From assembly GCA_023678885.1 (NCBI GenBank), contig CM042994.1, positions 22,477,073-22,541,072 of the forward strand: DNA of 64,000 nt, given 5' to 3'. This document shows, in pieces, positions 10,148 through 22,000 of this stretch. This DNA comes from Pogostemon cablin (Eukaryota > Streptophyta > Magnoliopsida > Lamiales > Lamiaceae). Numbering within the stretch: the stretch's first letter is position 1; each line of letters starts with the position of its first letter. The position numbers and the translations under genes were made by a program. The notes under the pieces were generated by a model that was not told where the DNA came from, did not search any database, and worked only from the letters and a program-made list of their open reading frames with translations.

Positions 10148-13100
10148 ATGGCTTTGAAGGCTCTCATTTTCTTGCTCACAATCACCTCTCTCATCATGCT
10201 CTCTTACTCATCCAGGCAATATTGTAACACCCCGTAAGTTCACGCTGCGATTTTTCTGTCATGGCCCAATCTTTAAAGCCAAGGTTTTCAACTCTTCGAA
10301 GCCCACATCCAAACTCAGCCCATTCATTATTATTCTTTTATCAGCCATGAATTTAAATTGAAACAGATAAATTATCTTACTCCCCAAGAAATAAATATGT
10401 GATCTCCTTATCCATTGAGGAAGATAATATCTTCCACATATCAACTCCATCATCTTCGGAAAGTTTGCTAAATCCTACGAAGAGATACACGCAATTACTC
10501 CCAGCCAGCCGTGAGAATATAGTCCAAAATCTTCCTTATTCTCTAGACACCTTGACTTCGGTTCACGGTTTCTGCAAACGGAGAGAGAGGTAAAATTTTC
10601 TCTTTTCCTTCTCTTTTCTTTTCTTCTCCTTTCTGTCTTTTCTTCGATCATCATGGAGAACCAGAAAACATGTTTCCTTCTTCCTTTACTGCTTCGAACC
10701 AAAAAAAACCTTAACCTTACTATTCTTAGTCTGCAACACTTACAAACTCTGCAGATTACTTTCTTTTCGATAGTTATATAATTTTGTGTAACGATCGGTC
10801 GTGACTTAATAGGTTTGGAAGGAAGCACCGATCGAGGCGTTTGATAATTGAGACTTAGACTCACACGGTAAAAAGGTGGGGATTCTTTCATTCTTATATG
10901 TGTTTAGATGATTTCGTATGTGGTAATTGAAATAAACTTGAAATTGTTGTCACCTTATGAGTTGATGATCATACTTGAATGTTATGGGATCATATATTAC
11001 AAGGGTATGAGCTATAATGGTGCCATACTATAGCATGAGTATGGGCTGTAATGGTGCCATACTATAGCATGGGTAAGGGCTGTGAAGGAGTGCCTTACTA
11101 ACGAATCGCGATATCGTAAAGTTACATGGATAAGGGCCGAAAGGTGCCTTATTTTGGCATGATAAGATTGTATTGTAAGTGAATTAAATTCTCGCATATG
11201 GATTATTTGATGTATGTAAGCATATTTAGATCTTCACTGAGCGTGTGGTTGCTCACCCCGATAAATATTCTTAACGCAGGTTGAGCGTGGAAAAACGTAT
11301 GAGCGGGGGTTATGGGAGATGAGACTTAATAATAAAACTTCGATTTTATGCAGCGTATATTTGTGCTGCAAGCTTCCTATTTCCTTATCTATTTAATTGA
11401 ATACTTATGTTGGAACTGATTTTTCACGTTTGCGTAGGGTTCTGGTTCTGGTTAGTGAATTGAAATTTATTTCGTTCGATGTTCTGATGGAATTGTTAAT
11501 AATTTGATGTCATGTGTTATTGAGCCGTCGGAAGTGTTTTGCAAGTTTTCATAAGGTTGGCATGTTTATTTAGTAGGACGCATGTTGTAGGTTATTAATG
11601 ACATGGGTGATGAAATCAGTTTGCAAATCAAATCCACTGATTATATTGTGTTGTCGGTTAGCATGCATGATGGTGTGTTGTGTCAATGCTATGAATCTGT
11701 GTTTTTTTTCGAAACTGTAGTACTTGTCTGACGGGTTGCTTGTGAAAATACATGATTTTAGTAGGCAGGTTAGTAGATATTTCATATTGATAAATCATAT
11801 TTGTTAACTCCCAAGCATGCATGCAAAGCTCTTGAGTTTAAAGTGGTGTGTGTGGAAACAATAGACGTGTAGTATGGTTAGGAGTTGTCAATTGAGATTG
11901 TAGGCTAACTTGCCATCTGTACAGTCATTGGAGTTATGAGGCATAGAGGGTAGTGGGTTGTTAGAGGAGGCCAAGTGAGACTTTTACTCTTATCTTAATT
12001 ACTTGTTTAATGGGAGAATTAATTAATGGTTTGAATTTTAAATTATAACGTGGGATACAAACAACTACAGCCCCTCATTCTTTAAAAGCTCCACCTTATT
12101 TCCTCTTGCATTACTTTCTCGATTGATCATTTTTGTGAATTACTGTCCTTCCAGTTAGTATACTTTTGGATTTAAGAAGCGACAGGTTAAGAATTTAAGT
12201 GGGTATTGATTCTTAAAAGCTCATCGCAAACTTACAGGACTGACTCTTACTTTAATTCTTCCTTCTTCTTTGCTAAGTCACTTGTTCACTTATTTAAAAA
12301 AGAGTAGTAGGGTGTTTTCAGCAAGTTTAGTTTTTACTTATTAAATTATTGACAGGTCCTACATGTTTATATGATTATGAATTTGTAAAAATTAAACTTA
12401 CTGGCCTTCCTCTAAGGTCCTGCAGAAGTGTTGCAAATAATTCTACTTAAATTTTGGTTTATAAAATGACAAGTCCTGTATGTTTGCATGGTATGAATTT
12501 CTTTTTTTTTGGGAATAAACTTGCAGTCTTTTACTCTCAAAGTTTTTGCAACAATACTTTATTTGATATTTTAAAAAAATAAAAATTTGCAGAACTTAAA
12601 AGATCTATCCCTCATCTAAATCCTTTGCTTAAATTGTTTGCTAAAGTTTGTTTCAAAAAAAAAAACTTGCGGGACTTGCTGCTTATTTGCTAACTTTTCA
12701 TTTTGAAAGATAACTTGTTTTAAAGTTTGCTGAAACTTATAGGACTAAGCCATTTCTATTCCCTTCTTGTTTGCAAATTATTTCCTACTTGTTAAAAATA
12801 AAATTTTGGTCATGCCCTATTTATTATTTTAGTTTCAAAATACTATACCAATTTTCCTTGGTAAAATTTGGGGCGTGACAAATATCCTGCAGGGCCCGAC
12901 TATTCCAGCCCGGCCCTCGATTGCTTCTCTGCCGTCTCTGAGATCCGGTCATGCTCCGGTGAGATCGCGGCGTATTTCGCCAACGGTACCATTGACATAT
13001 CTTTACCCTGCTGTGATGCAATTGCCTTGATCACTCATCAATGCTGGCCCGCTTTTGGGAGTGTTCGGGCTCAGCCCGGACCAGACCGATGTTTCGAGGG

Positions 13101-13249
13101 GTTACTGCGATGCTACGGCCTCTGTTGAACCCGCAATTGGGCCCGTTATGAGCCCGGTGGGGAGCCTCTGCCGGCGGTGGATTTCTGATTTCATGCTGCG
13201 TAGTTGCATGCATGCTTTATGGTGTTTGTACCACGTGCTTAATTACTAG
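10148..13249 (+). pseudogene. EC1-like (prolamin-like domain) gene split by a solo LTR
   Basis: EC1 proteins are small cysteine-rich proteins secreted by the egg cell that activate sperm during double fertilisation. The 5' part (10148-10222) encodes a signal peptide starting MALKALIFLLTITSLIML. Reading stops at once in the inserted DNA (TAA 10235-10237). The body resumes in the same frame at 12886, after the second copy of the target site. It shows the prolamin-like cysteine pattern: SCSGEI, CCDAIALI, HQCWP. Around 13050-13056 a second lesion, a 2-base loss or 1-base gain, shifts the frame; the conserved GYCDA end is found in the other frame (about 13100-13117). The gene is normally intronless, as in the EC1 family. 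With both lesions it cannot make the normal protein. The cysteine spacing makes the family call firm; EC1 versus another prolamin-like protein is less certain. Confidence 0.85.
10223..12880. mobile_element. Solo LTR (Ty3/Gypsy-type), 2,658 bp, inside the EC1-like gene
   Basis: Begins TGTAACACCCCG and ends GGGGCGTGACA, the usual TG...CA form, with a perfect 5-bp target duplication AATAT at 10218-10222 and 12881-12885. No gag, protease, polymerase or second LTR lies between, so this is a solo LTR left by LTR-LTR recombination, or a solo-like non-autonomous unit. The TGTAACACCCC start, long length and internal TTGCTCACCCC region near 11250 resemble Tekay/Del-type chromovirus LTRs; that subfamily call is tentative. 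Confidence 0.85.
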
Positions 13250-13568
13250 TACGCTTTAACTTTATGTTGTTTCTTAGTAATGTTGAATTATGTTTTTAAG
13301 GTGTTTTTATATTTATATTTAATTTAATTTCGTGTGCATGGTTTGGAAGTTGATTAGTTAAATATTGTTCCTATCTCGTCTTGTTTAAATATTAGGGTAT
13401 ATTACTATTTTGTCATTTTATTAATTGAATTGGGAGTGTGAAAATCACTGCATAGTACATGGAGTATATGATAAGAAATAACAAAAATAAATTTATCTGA
13501 TACATACATAATATGAATCCTAAATCCTAAATCAAAACAATTTAAAAAAAAGGGTGCAAAATTATGAA

Positions 13569-13601
<33 letters not shown>

Positions 13602-14600
13602 TCATTTGATAATTACTCCTTAGAATTGAATTAAAATATATTAGGGTGATATTAATTAAAATATTTTTTACATTTTAATTGGTAAAAAGTACAAACAACT
13701 ATTCTTCATACACTTTATTTGGCTAATTTATAATTTATTAATATATATTTCAAATTTTTATTAATATTATATGCTTGTTGGATAGATTGTTAACAAAATA
13801 AGTACGTGTAAACATACCTAATGGAAACAATAATTAATAATTTATGTTAATTTAAGTTAAATTAATGTAATGATTTAAATAAAAAAATTAATATTGTAAC
13901 TATTTGATGATTTAGAATGAGTATATTATTATTAGTGAATTGGTCTGTATAAAATATTTAAGAATATAGTATATTTTAATTAATAAGAGTATTTTTTTTA
14001 TTAGAAAAATTAATTAATACAAAGTAATATTTAACTAAAAAAATTCAAAAAATCAAGAGCATAACTGTTGTATAATTAATTAAAATAAGAACGTTTCTAA
14101 ATTTTACTTACACTGTTGTATACTATGTGTAAGGACAAAAATATTAAATATCATCTATTAATTTTTGTTAATTGTCATGTCGTTAAAACTAATGTTTGGT
14201 GAGGATTGATAGATATTTTATTTAAAAAAGAACCCATTTTTATTAAAGCCTACATTTAGGACTAAATTTCATTAATTAGGCGTAGTAGATTATAGATTTT
14301 ACTTATTAATTTTTTCCAGCCTTCAACTCAGCACTTGTAGTGACATTTTATTTTCTCACCGCAATCATAGATAACGCAAAAACAATAATAATATCTTCAA
14401 AATTAAATTATAATAACACGTTATTTTCTATATCATTAACATTCTAATATTAATCTAGAAACAATTTGAAACCAAAAATGACGCATCCCTAAAATTAAAT
14501 CCTTAATTGGGTCTCTAAAAGAAAAATTTCCACGTTTATCTAACTCTTTCCAAAAATATAAAATAATCTTAAAAAAAATTATTCCCACCGTAGGAGGACA
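13250..14600. other. Intergenic spacer
   Basis: AT-rich, no gene recognised. It contains an (AAT)n microsatellite at about 13567-13602. The stretch from about 14600 to 14925 is probably 3' UTR of MED26. Confidence 0.6.
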
Positions 14601-14925
14601 TGAAAATGAAACTAAAACTATTTTCTACGAAAAAGACTAAACCCCCCCCACCCCAGAAAATGAAAGAAAAAAGGATTTTCCAACTGAATCATCAAGCTAG
14701 ATAGAACAAAATGACTTGGTTTAAGTAATAAATTGTAAGATAAAATCACAAGCTTAATTTTCTTTAGAAAAAGGAAAAAAAGAAAAGAAACCCGAAATTG
14801 CTGTACGTTCAACACAACAACGAATGTAACGAGGAGCCAAAACACCTGCTTTCTGGGTAGCCCCTTTAGTGTTGCATCCAAGTGTACAACATACAACAAA
14901 GAAGAATAATCAACAGTAGCAAATA

Positions 14926-17282
14926 TCATCTATGGTGCCTCCCTTGAAACCCACCTTTGTTCCTCGAAAAGAAGGCGTTCTTCGGTTTTGGAATCTCATG
15001 AATATCCATCACTTGAATGGTTCGTTGCTTTTTAGCTTCACAGCAAACAGATAAAAGATGATAAGTATCCTTCAAAGGGGATAGTATTATTGTCTATAGA
15101 TTTCAAAGTTCAAAATCCAACCATTCTGAGCTTCTTGATAGTTCTCTTGAAGACGCCTTCTTGCTGAATTTAGCTTTTCATCATCCATAACAGGTTCCTT
15201 TTGTGTTCTCTGCAAATTCCCATTTCAATAGTTTAAATCTAATCGATCTTAATGTGACAAAATCTTCAAACACAGGCTGATCACAAAAAGATGCGTATGA
15301 CAAATATGGATAATGTGTCATGCACAAATGGTTTTATACTAACTCCATTCTTAATTAGATAAAAGCAACAACCAATCCACATGGACAGATCAAGGCTATG
15401 AATCAAATATGTTTTCAAGATTAAATTTGGATGAAATAAATTTAGGCCAGAGGAAGACTCCCATAAACCACAAATGCTTCCAAGTGCATAACAGTTAACA
15501 AAGGATTTTAAACCATGAGGTCTAAATTCGCATCCAAACAAAGCCATATAAAATGCATGATAAATACAGACCATGGAAACAAAAGCAGAAAACTGATTCA
15601 GATATAAAGCAAAGTATGCAATATGCATGCACGCACGTTCATCAAAGATTTCAAGCTCAACAATCAGTACACTGGGGGGAGTAGATCTGGGCACTGCTTG
15701 TGGTGGCTTTGATGGAGTCTCTCTTCGAGCTGCAGGTTGAGGTGCTTTACGATTTGTTTCATGTTCTGCATAATTCCTTTCTGCAGTAAAACCCCCATCT
15801 AACAATAACATAGAATCGACAAGGTTAATGCGATGCAACCAAGAAAAAAGAAAAAGAAAAAAGAGACCAGCATTCAGAATCAGATTGGACACTCACTCCG
15901 GGGATTTGGAGAGCATCCAAAATCAGGAACCTGCAAAAAAAGGAAAAAAATTCAGAAGTCCAACAACAGTATATCAAATCCAATTTTATCCTTTTTCATG
16001 TCTTCTTTTCATTTTCTATCTCCATTTTTCGTCTTTTCTGAATTAAACAGACTGGAACAACTTTGAATTCACCTGGTGATGGTCATTTTGTTGATTTTTG
16101 GATATGTTCTGCTGAGGTGAGTCCACATCAGCTGCCACCACCATCACCACCAATATATCAACATATGAATCTCTTCTTTACTTCCATATTATTCATTTAT
16201 AGAAACTACTTTTAGCTAACCTAAATAGAATAACACTAGACAGAAAGTTTCCTAATCTTGGAATACACTATACGAGATATTTTGCCTTACCAATGCGGTT
16301 GGAAGATCCTGGCTCATTCACTTTAACCCAATGGTCCACAGTTTCCTTCCATTTTCTGAACTCAAACAAAATATCAAAACAAGAAACAAAAATTAAGTCA
16401 ATCGCCTTCACAAAATTCAAAACGATTTTCTTTTTATTTTTAAAAAATCATTTCTATTAGTTAATTCTATTCTTACCTGACTAGCTGCTTCACCAATCTG
16501 CGGACATCTTCTGATTGATGCTTCCTCAAGCGGTTTACATGTCTTCCTATATCAGTTTCCTACACAAAAGACAGAGTAAAGCGTTGATTATAAAACACAT
16601 AAATGAAGATTTTGTTATCTTATTTTCTTCAACAAGATTAACTGTTAGAGCTTGGAGCGTGATATCCATATCTGCCAAGGCCTGCAGCAACTCCACCACA
16701 GCATCTTCGGTCTGGCAATTCAAAGATTAAGGCATTCAAGATTCCAATGTTTAAAGCATTCAACAACATAAGCTGAATTATAAAGAAAACCTGTTCTGGA
16801 GCTTCAAGCTGCTCTCTGATACTGAGAATTCTCGTCTGTTCGTCGTCGAACAACCCTCCGTACGGATCAGAAAACTCCTCATCGTCTCCACCACTAAGCT
16901 CACGATGGTTTGACTCAGGAGTCAACGCACTCTTACTAAACTCCAAGCTCAAATTCCGATTACTCTTATCATCATCAACACTAAGTTTCTTATTCCTGTC
17001 GTAGCTATTATCTCTGTGATCGCCATCATCACTACTGTAATCATTTTTGGTGTTACGACTGTGAAAACGGTGATGATCGAGATCAACATCGTCGTTCACG
17101 CTACCACTGCAGTTCCGACACAGCTGAGCTGAGGGAGCGTAAAGCGACTCAACAATTCTGTCTCTTCGGCGGCGCAACTCGTCGCCGTAGTCCGAGCCGG
17201 CGACACCGATCGCCGCGTCAATCATTGCCCAAATTCCGACTCCGGATCTCGATAAAATCGCCCGAAATTCTTCGGAATCCAT
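14926..17282 (-). CDS. MED26: Mediator of RNA polymerase II transcription subunit 26
   Basis: Mediator subunit that links activators to RNA polymerase II and elongation factors in the nucleus. Exons on the minus strand: 17282-16791, 16711-16643, 16559-16477, 16355-16291, 16131-16073, 15930-15897, 15780-15671, 15209-15122, 15035-14926. All introns are GT-AG and the 1,110 nt give 369 aa. Start chosen at MDSEEFRAILSRSGVGIW, the family's usual beginning; an in-frame ATG 19 codons earlier (17339) is less likely. The TFIIS N-terminal (LW) domain spans about residues 150-235 (exon 1 end to exon 4): EDAVVELLQALADMDI, then TDIGRHVNRLRKH, then RRLVKQLVRKWKE. Exons 5-7 are low-complexity linker. The C-terminus (exons 8-9) has the conserved DDEKLNSARRRLQENYQEA helix followed by KKQRTIQVMDIHEIPKP. 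The donor of exon 7 (GTACTG) is the weakest junction. Confidence 0.9.
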
Positions 17283-17339
17283 GGAATTACTTTCTTCCAA
17301 CTTTTCGGAGAAGTGAAAAGTAAAAGCACAAAAATACAC

Positions 17340-19040
17340 CAGTAGTGAAGCGGGAGATCGCTAGGGTTACATCAAAGGATCTAAGGAATTTGGCGGAGCA
17401 CGTGGAAACGACACCGTACAGAAGCTGGCGTTTTCTGGTTGTATTGAATGAAAATCAGATCTGATAATTTTTCCTGATCGGAGAGAGGAGGCGGAAAGGA
17501 AAGGACAAAAATATTCTAATTTTTATTTTTATTTATTTATCCTTTTGTGATTTGACCAAAAGGGGTATCAAACTTGAGATATATACGGATTTGGCCATAT
17601 TATTTTTCTGCTGACGTAAGGGCATCTTGTGGAATAAAACTTTGATTCTTTTTATTGAAATGTGGAGTATATCTAAATTAAATCAATGATTTCTAGAAAT
17701 AATTATCATATAACACTTGATAATAAATAAATTATATAAGATCAATTTTTAAGTAGGCAGACAACTGTATATTTTTTTTCTCTTTCTAATTTTGTCTTTT
17801 TTTTAATGTGTTACGTAGATGATATTTGGTTAAGATTTTTGGAAACTGAAAAAAAAATTTTAAAAAAATATTGAACGCGAGAAGAGAGATTATTATATAA
17901 AAAAGGTTTACAAGGTTTGTAGCTACATGAAAATGTGGTTTTTTTTTTTAAAACCAAACAAACATAATCTTAAAATTAGAAAATGGAGTATTGTAAAAGA
18001 TTTATACACAACTGGGTATAAGTACGATATAATTTTTTTTTTACTAATACCATTACCAACTAGCAATAAAATTCCAAAGTTCACAATTACTACTTTAAAC
18101 ATGAAATTTAAAATACTATTACTTTTTTTTTTACTTTTTTTTAGATGTTATTTTATATTTTTTATTAATTAATAAATAAATTATTAAAAAGATGAGAAAT
18201 AGTAATTAAACTAATTATTATATTACTCTCTCTCTCTCTTGTTAATATTGTATCTTTTAACGTAGATTAAAAAAATATACAAATTTAAGAGTCCAACTTC
18301 AGTGCACCGAGTACACCGGTGCACCTAGATAATCTAAGCCATTAGATCATAAATATATTTAATCCTAATCACTAAATAAAATAAATAAATTAAAATTAAA
18401 AACAATAATCACCCACTAACTACCACATTTACCCTATAAATTCTTAAGTGCAACGGTGCAATAGGTGCACCATAGAATAACCCCAAATTTAATACTACAT
18501 GTAATAAATAGTTATAAATATTGTATTAAAATTGAATGAGCTTATAGTGGATTGGGTATACAATTATTTTTTGGTATCTTTTACCAAAAAAACTGAATTA
18601 AATACTTTGTAACGCGAGAAAATTAATAATGTAGTGTAGCGTGCGCTTGTTTATAATGTCATCTTTTAATATCCTATAAAACTATATATCATGGTATTCC
18701 AATGTTAATAATAATTTTCTTGAATTACTACAAGCACCACATCACAAACTAGTGTTCCTACTATAAAATTCAAATGTCATCACAAATTCGATTGGATGTA
18801 GAAATGCAAAAAAGATGCCCAGAAAAGAGCAAACCTAATACCGCTGAGAAAGGACAAAGACGTCGAGAGAGACGAAAAGATGTGAATATAGGCAATGGTG
18901 CTACACTGCAACCGTTGTCTTCTCGTTGCTATCTATTTGTTTCTTGCATGTGTAAGAAACTACTCAACGTAATGCCAAATAGAACGACTTAAATTTATTC
19001 AGAGAAAGAAAGTAGATGGAAAAACGTACCCTAGCTTTCT
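17340..19040. other. Intergenic spacer with a GTGCACC repeat
   Basis: Includes the MED26 5' leader and promoter and, at the right, the 3' flank of the NYN gene. At about 18305-18475 GTGCACC-type motifs (AGTGCACCGAGTACACCGG on the left, TGCAATAGGTGCACC on the right) bracket an AT-rich core; this looks like a degenerate transposon, class unknown. A 72-codon plus-strand frame at 18774-18992 has no recognisable family and is probably chance. Confidence 0.55.
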
Positions 19041-19051
19041 GGTGCCATGAT

Positions 19052-22000
19052 TCAGCTCAAAACCTTGGAATCTGCTGTCTTGTCATCAGATCTCTTCAAG
19101 CTATCCAATATACCATCAACCAGTTTGTCCTTTTTATCAACAGGTTGATCTGTGACGAATGAATAGGTTTTGCCAGATTTCCGCTTATGAGGCAGGTTTA
19201 CGTTCAGAGGCTGTGATACGATTCCCTGACCGTATGTAGCATTAGCAGGACCATTCTTCTTGCTGTCAACGTACCATGAATCAAGAATCTCCATTAAAGC
19301 GCTTTCTTCCTCCACTTTAACCCTGCTTTTATCACCAGACCTAGTCAGGGGTGTCTCTTCTTCTGAGTCGGAGAAATCGTCCTCTGTAAAAGGTTCATAG
19401 TCAGGAAGCTTCTGCTCTGCTCTTTCCTTCGCGTTTTTTCCACTCATCCTTGCATCAGTTTCCTCAGTCTCAGATCCTGAAATATCCACTGAACCAAGTT
19501 CATCAAAAGAAGAGTCACTGTCATCGTCTTTGGGGGAGGAATCAGTAAGAGAATCAACCAAAGGGTGGTCCACGTTGCTTGGAAAATCAATATTTTTAAG
19601 AGCTCCTGCAGGAAAAATAAGGTTGGACTCTATTCTCGCACCAGACAGAGTGTGCAAAAGATTCATCAGCTTATTGTATCCAAGTTTAGGTAGATCAAGA
19701 GCATAACCATGTTTCTCAATAAATAATTTCCTAAACATTCCAGTGTTAAATCCTTCTGGATGTTCCTTGACAATAAAATCCACTAATTTCTGGCAATCAG
19801 CCAAAACCTCACCCTCACTTCGGGACTTCCTTGAGGCACCACTCTGAATTATAGGGTGAGAAACACCAGTATGAGGAGGAATGCGGTGTTTTCTCTCTCC
19901 TAGTTCCGTGCTTGTCTGACTGCCTGAAAAAATCTGACTCAACCCGTTTTGACTCGAAGGAGGATTTTTATGTGAGTCTGTTCCAACCGATCGAGCGAGT
20001 CTGAAAGGAAATATTCTGGAGTTGCATTCCTCCACCCATTTCTTTTCAGAGATCAACAAGTCAACCAAGTGCAGAAGACCACCTTCAGAAAGCGATCTCA
20101 GAACAGCAGGTCCCTGTTTTTGTAAATTTAGGGCAAGAAATTCCCTGAGTAAACATGGAATCACATTAGAAACCATGGAAATGATACTTTATAGTATAGT
20201 CCAAGAGATAAGCATGTATCACCAATTAAAAAGTACCAAAATTGACACAAATTAGTAAAACCAAAGAGTTAAATCTCCGATATAAAGCTACAAAAAGCGG
20301 CAATTCAAATTAGAAGAATCAAGCACAAATATGAAATATGTTCTGGCACAGAGGATAAAAGGCACTGCTAGATCACACTAATAGCTCTCTAATTTTAATT
20401 TTGTTTTTTATAGCAGTTCAGATTAAGGAATTAGGATGCATTATTTAATTGATAAAACATGACTTTGACTACTAGGAAATTCTGGTGGTACAAGAAGGTG
20501 GATAATTGAATATACAAAGATTTAATGAGTTAAGCAACTATTACAAAATTTAAAGCTGCAACCTGAAAGTCTGCACCCATGAATTTAATTACATTCTTGC
20601 TTCAGTCCTTATGGACTCCTTTACTCAGCAACTGAACTAAAAAAGGTGGCTAGCTTCCTACTATTTAATGAGATTTTAGAGAAAGTAAATTCTCTTCATT
20701 AATTCTTCAACAAAACATAATCAACAAAAGAGAGCTCTAGCTAGAGGGTGTTTTGATAAAGCTTACTTGAAAGGTGTTACAATCTCTTACATCTTTTAAG
20801 ATGCACTTAGAGCTGATAAATTGTAATATCTTATTCTGAAAATAAGTTGTCAAAGTATTTGGATAAAAATAGATTATGGAACTTCCAAAATATCAGTAAC
20901 AACAATTTTGCAATTTGAATGATTAAATATAAAGGATTTCGTCAAAATAAAATCATATTTTAGAAACATGAAATATGATGAGATATTTCCTTACTTTATA
21001 ATAACAACATATAAGCTTCTATAGTTTCATTTTGCAATAAAACAAAATCTTAAAGAAACTTTACCAAATACTTGCAGATGCTTATAAACTCGGCCAAATC
21101 CTTTTAATGAAAAAGTCACATGACAGACAAAGACAGTATGATGAACTTGTGATGAATCTGTGGGTAAACAATACCTGGTCCTTGACTTGGAAATTGAGGC
21201 TGAAACTTCAGGTGAACCAATGAATGACTCAATTTCCTTCCAAAATGACTCTTCTGAAAACATGTCAAGCCCCTTAGAGTTCACCTCAAAATGATCATTA
21301 GTTTCATCCTTTTTTTCTACTTCATATGATGCAGGGGTTTCCTTGGCAACAGTAACTTCTCCGCTTGATGCGTCATCAAGTTTAGTATCCCTACTTCCAA
21401 AAAACTTCATCCATATCCTTCTGAAGATCCCAAATCCAAAAGTATACTTATGATCATTAGGAACAAGCAATTCGTTCTCAATCTTTTCAGATAAGTCTTT
21501 TAATTCAACCACTGGGGGATTCACCTCAACTTTTTCTGATTGATTCTGAAACTTTACATTCCTATCTTGCTCATGTATTTCTTGAGTGATTCTCTTTGGA
21601 AGGGGTGCTTTTCGACCTTCATCCTTTTTCAGATCCTGCAAATTAGCTCCACAACCTTTCCCATTATTAACTTGCATTTTTACTGATTGAGAAGTTCCAT
21701 CCTGCTTTCCATCCTTTTTGGACTCTAGTAAGCAACTCGTTTCAGATTTCATTTTTGGATCTAGAGCTAGATGCACTGTTGACTTTTCTGTTACATCTTC
21801 AGAGGAGCTTCCCTCATCGCATGTGTTTGAAATACTGCCCACTTCAGGTTCTGCTCTGTTAGTCCCTGGTTCAACATTTGCAGCTGAAACAGATTCATCA
21901 ATAGATTTGGTATTCACAGATCGCACCAAAATTGAGCCATCATTTAAATATTGAAGCTCCAAAATCTGTGGCATGGATTCCAGAAAACGAGAGAACTTTT

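Noticed and set aside
10223..12880. Ordinary intron of the EC1-like gene
   Set aside because: The segment has TG...CA ends and a perfect AATAT duplication, and the boundaries are not GT-AG (they read TG and CA); EC1 genes usually lack introns.
15281..15892. 203-codon minus-strand frame as a separate gene
   Set aside because: It is MED26 exon 7 plus read-through into both flanking introns; only 15780-15671 matches the spliced model.
21027..21175. C-terminal extension of the NYN exon 2 frame
   Set aside because: It is intron sequence; splicing at AG/GTATTG (21175) to 20144 joins the exons in phase and gives the second LOTUS domain.
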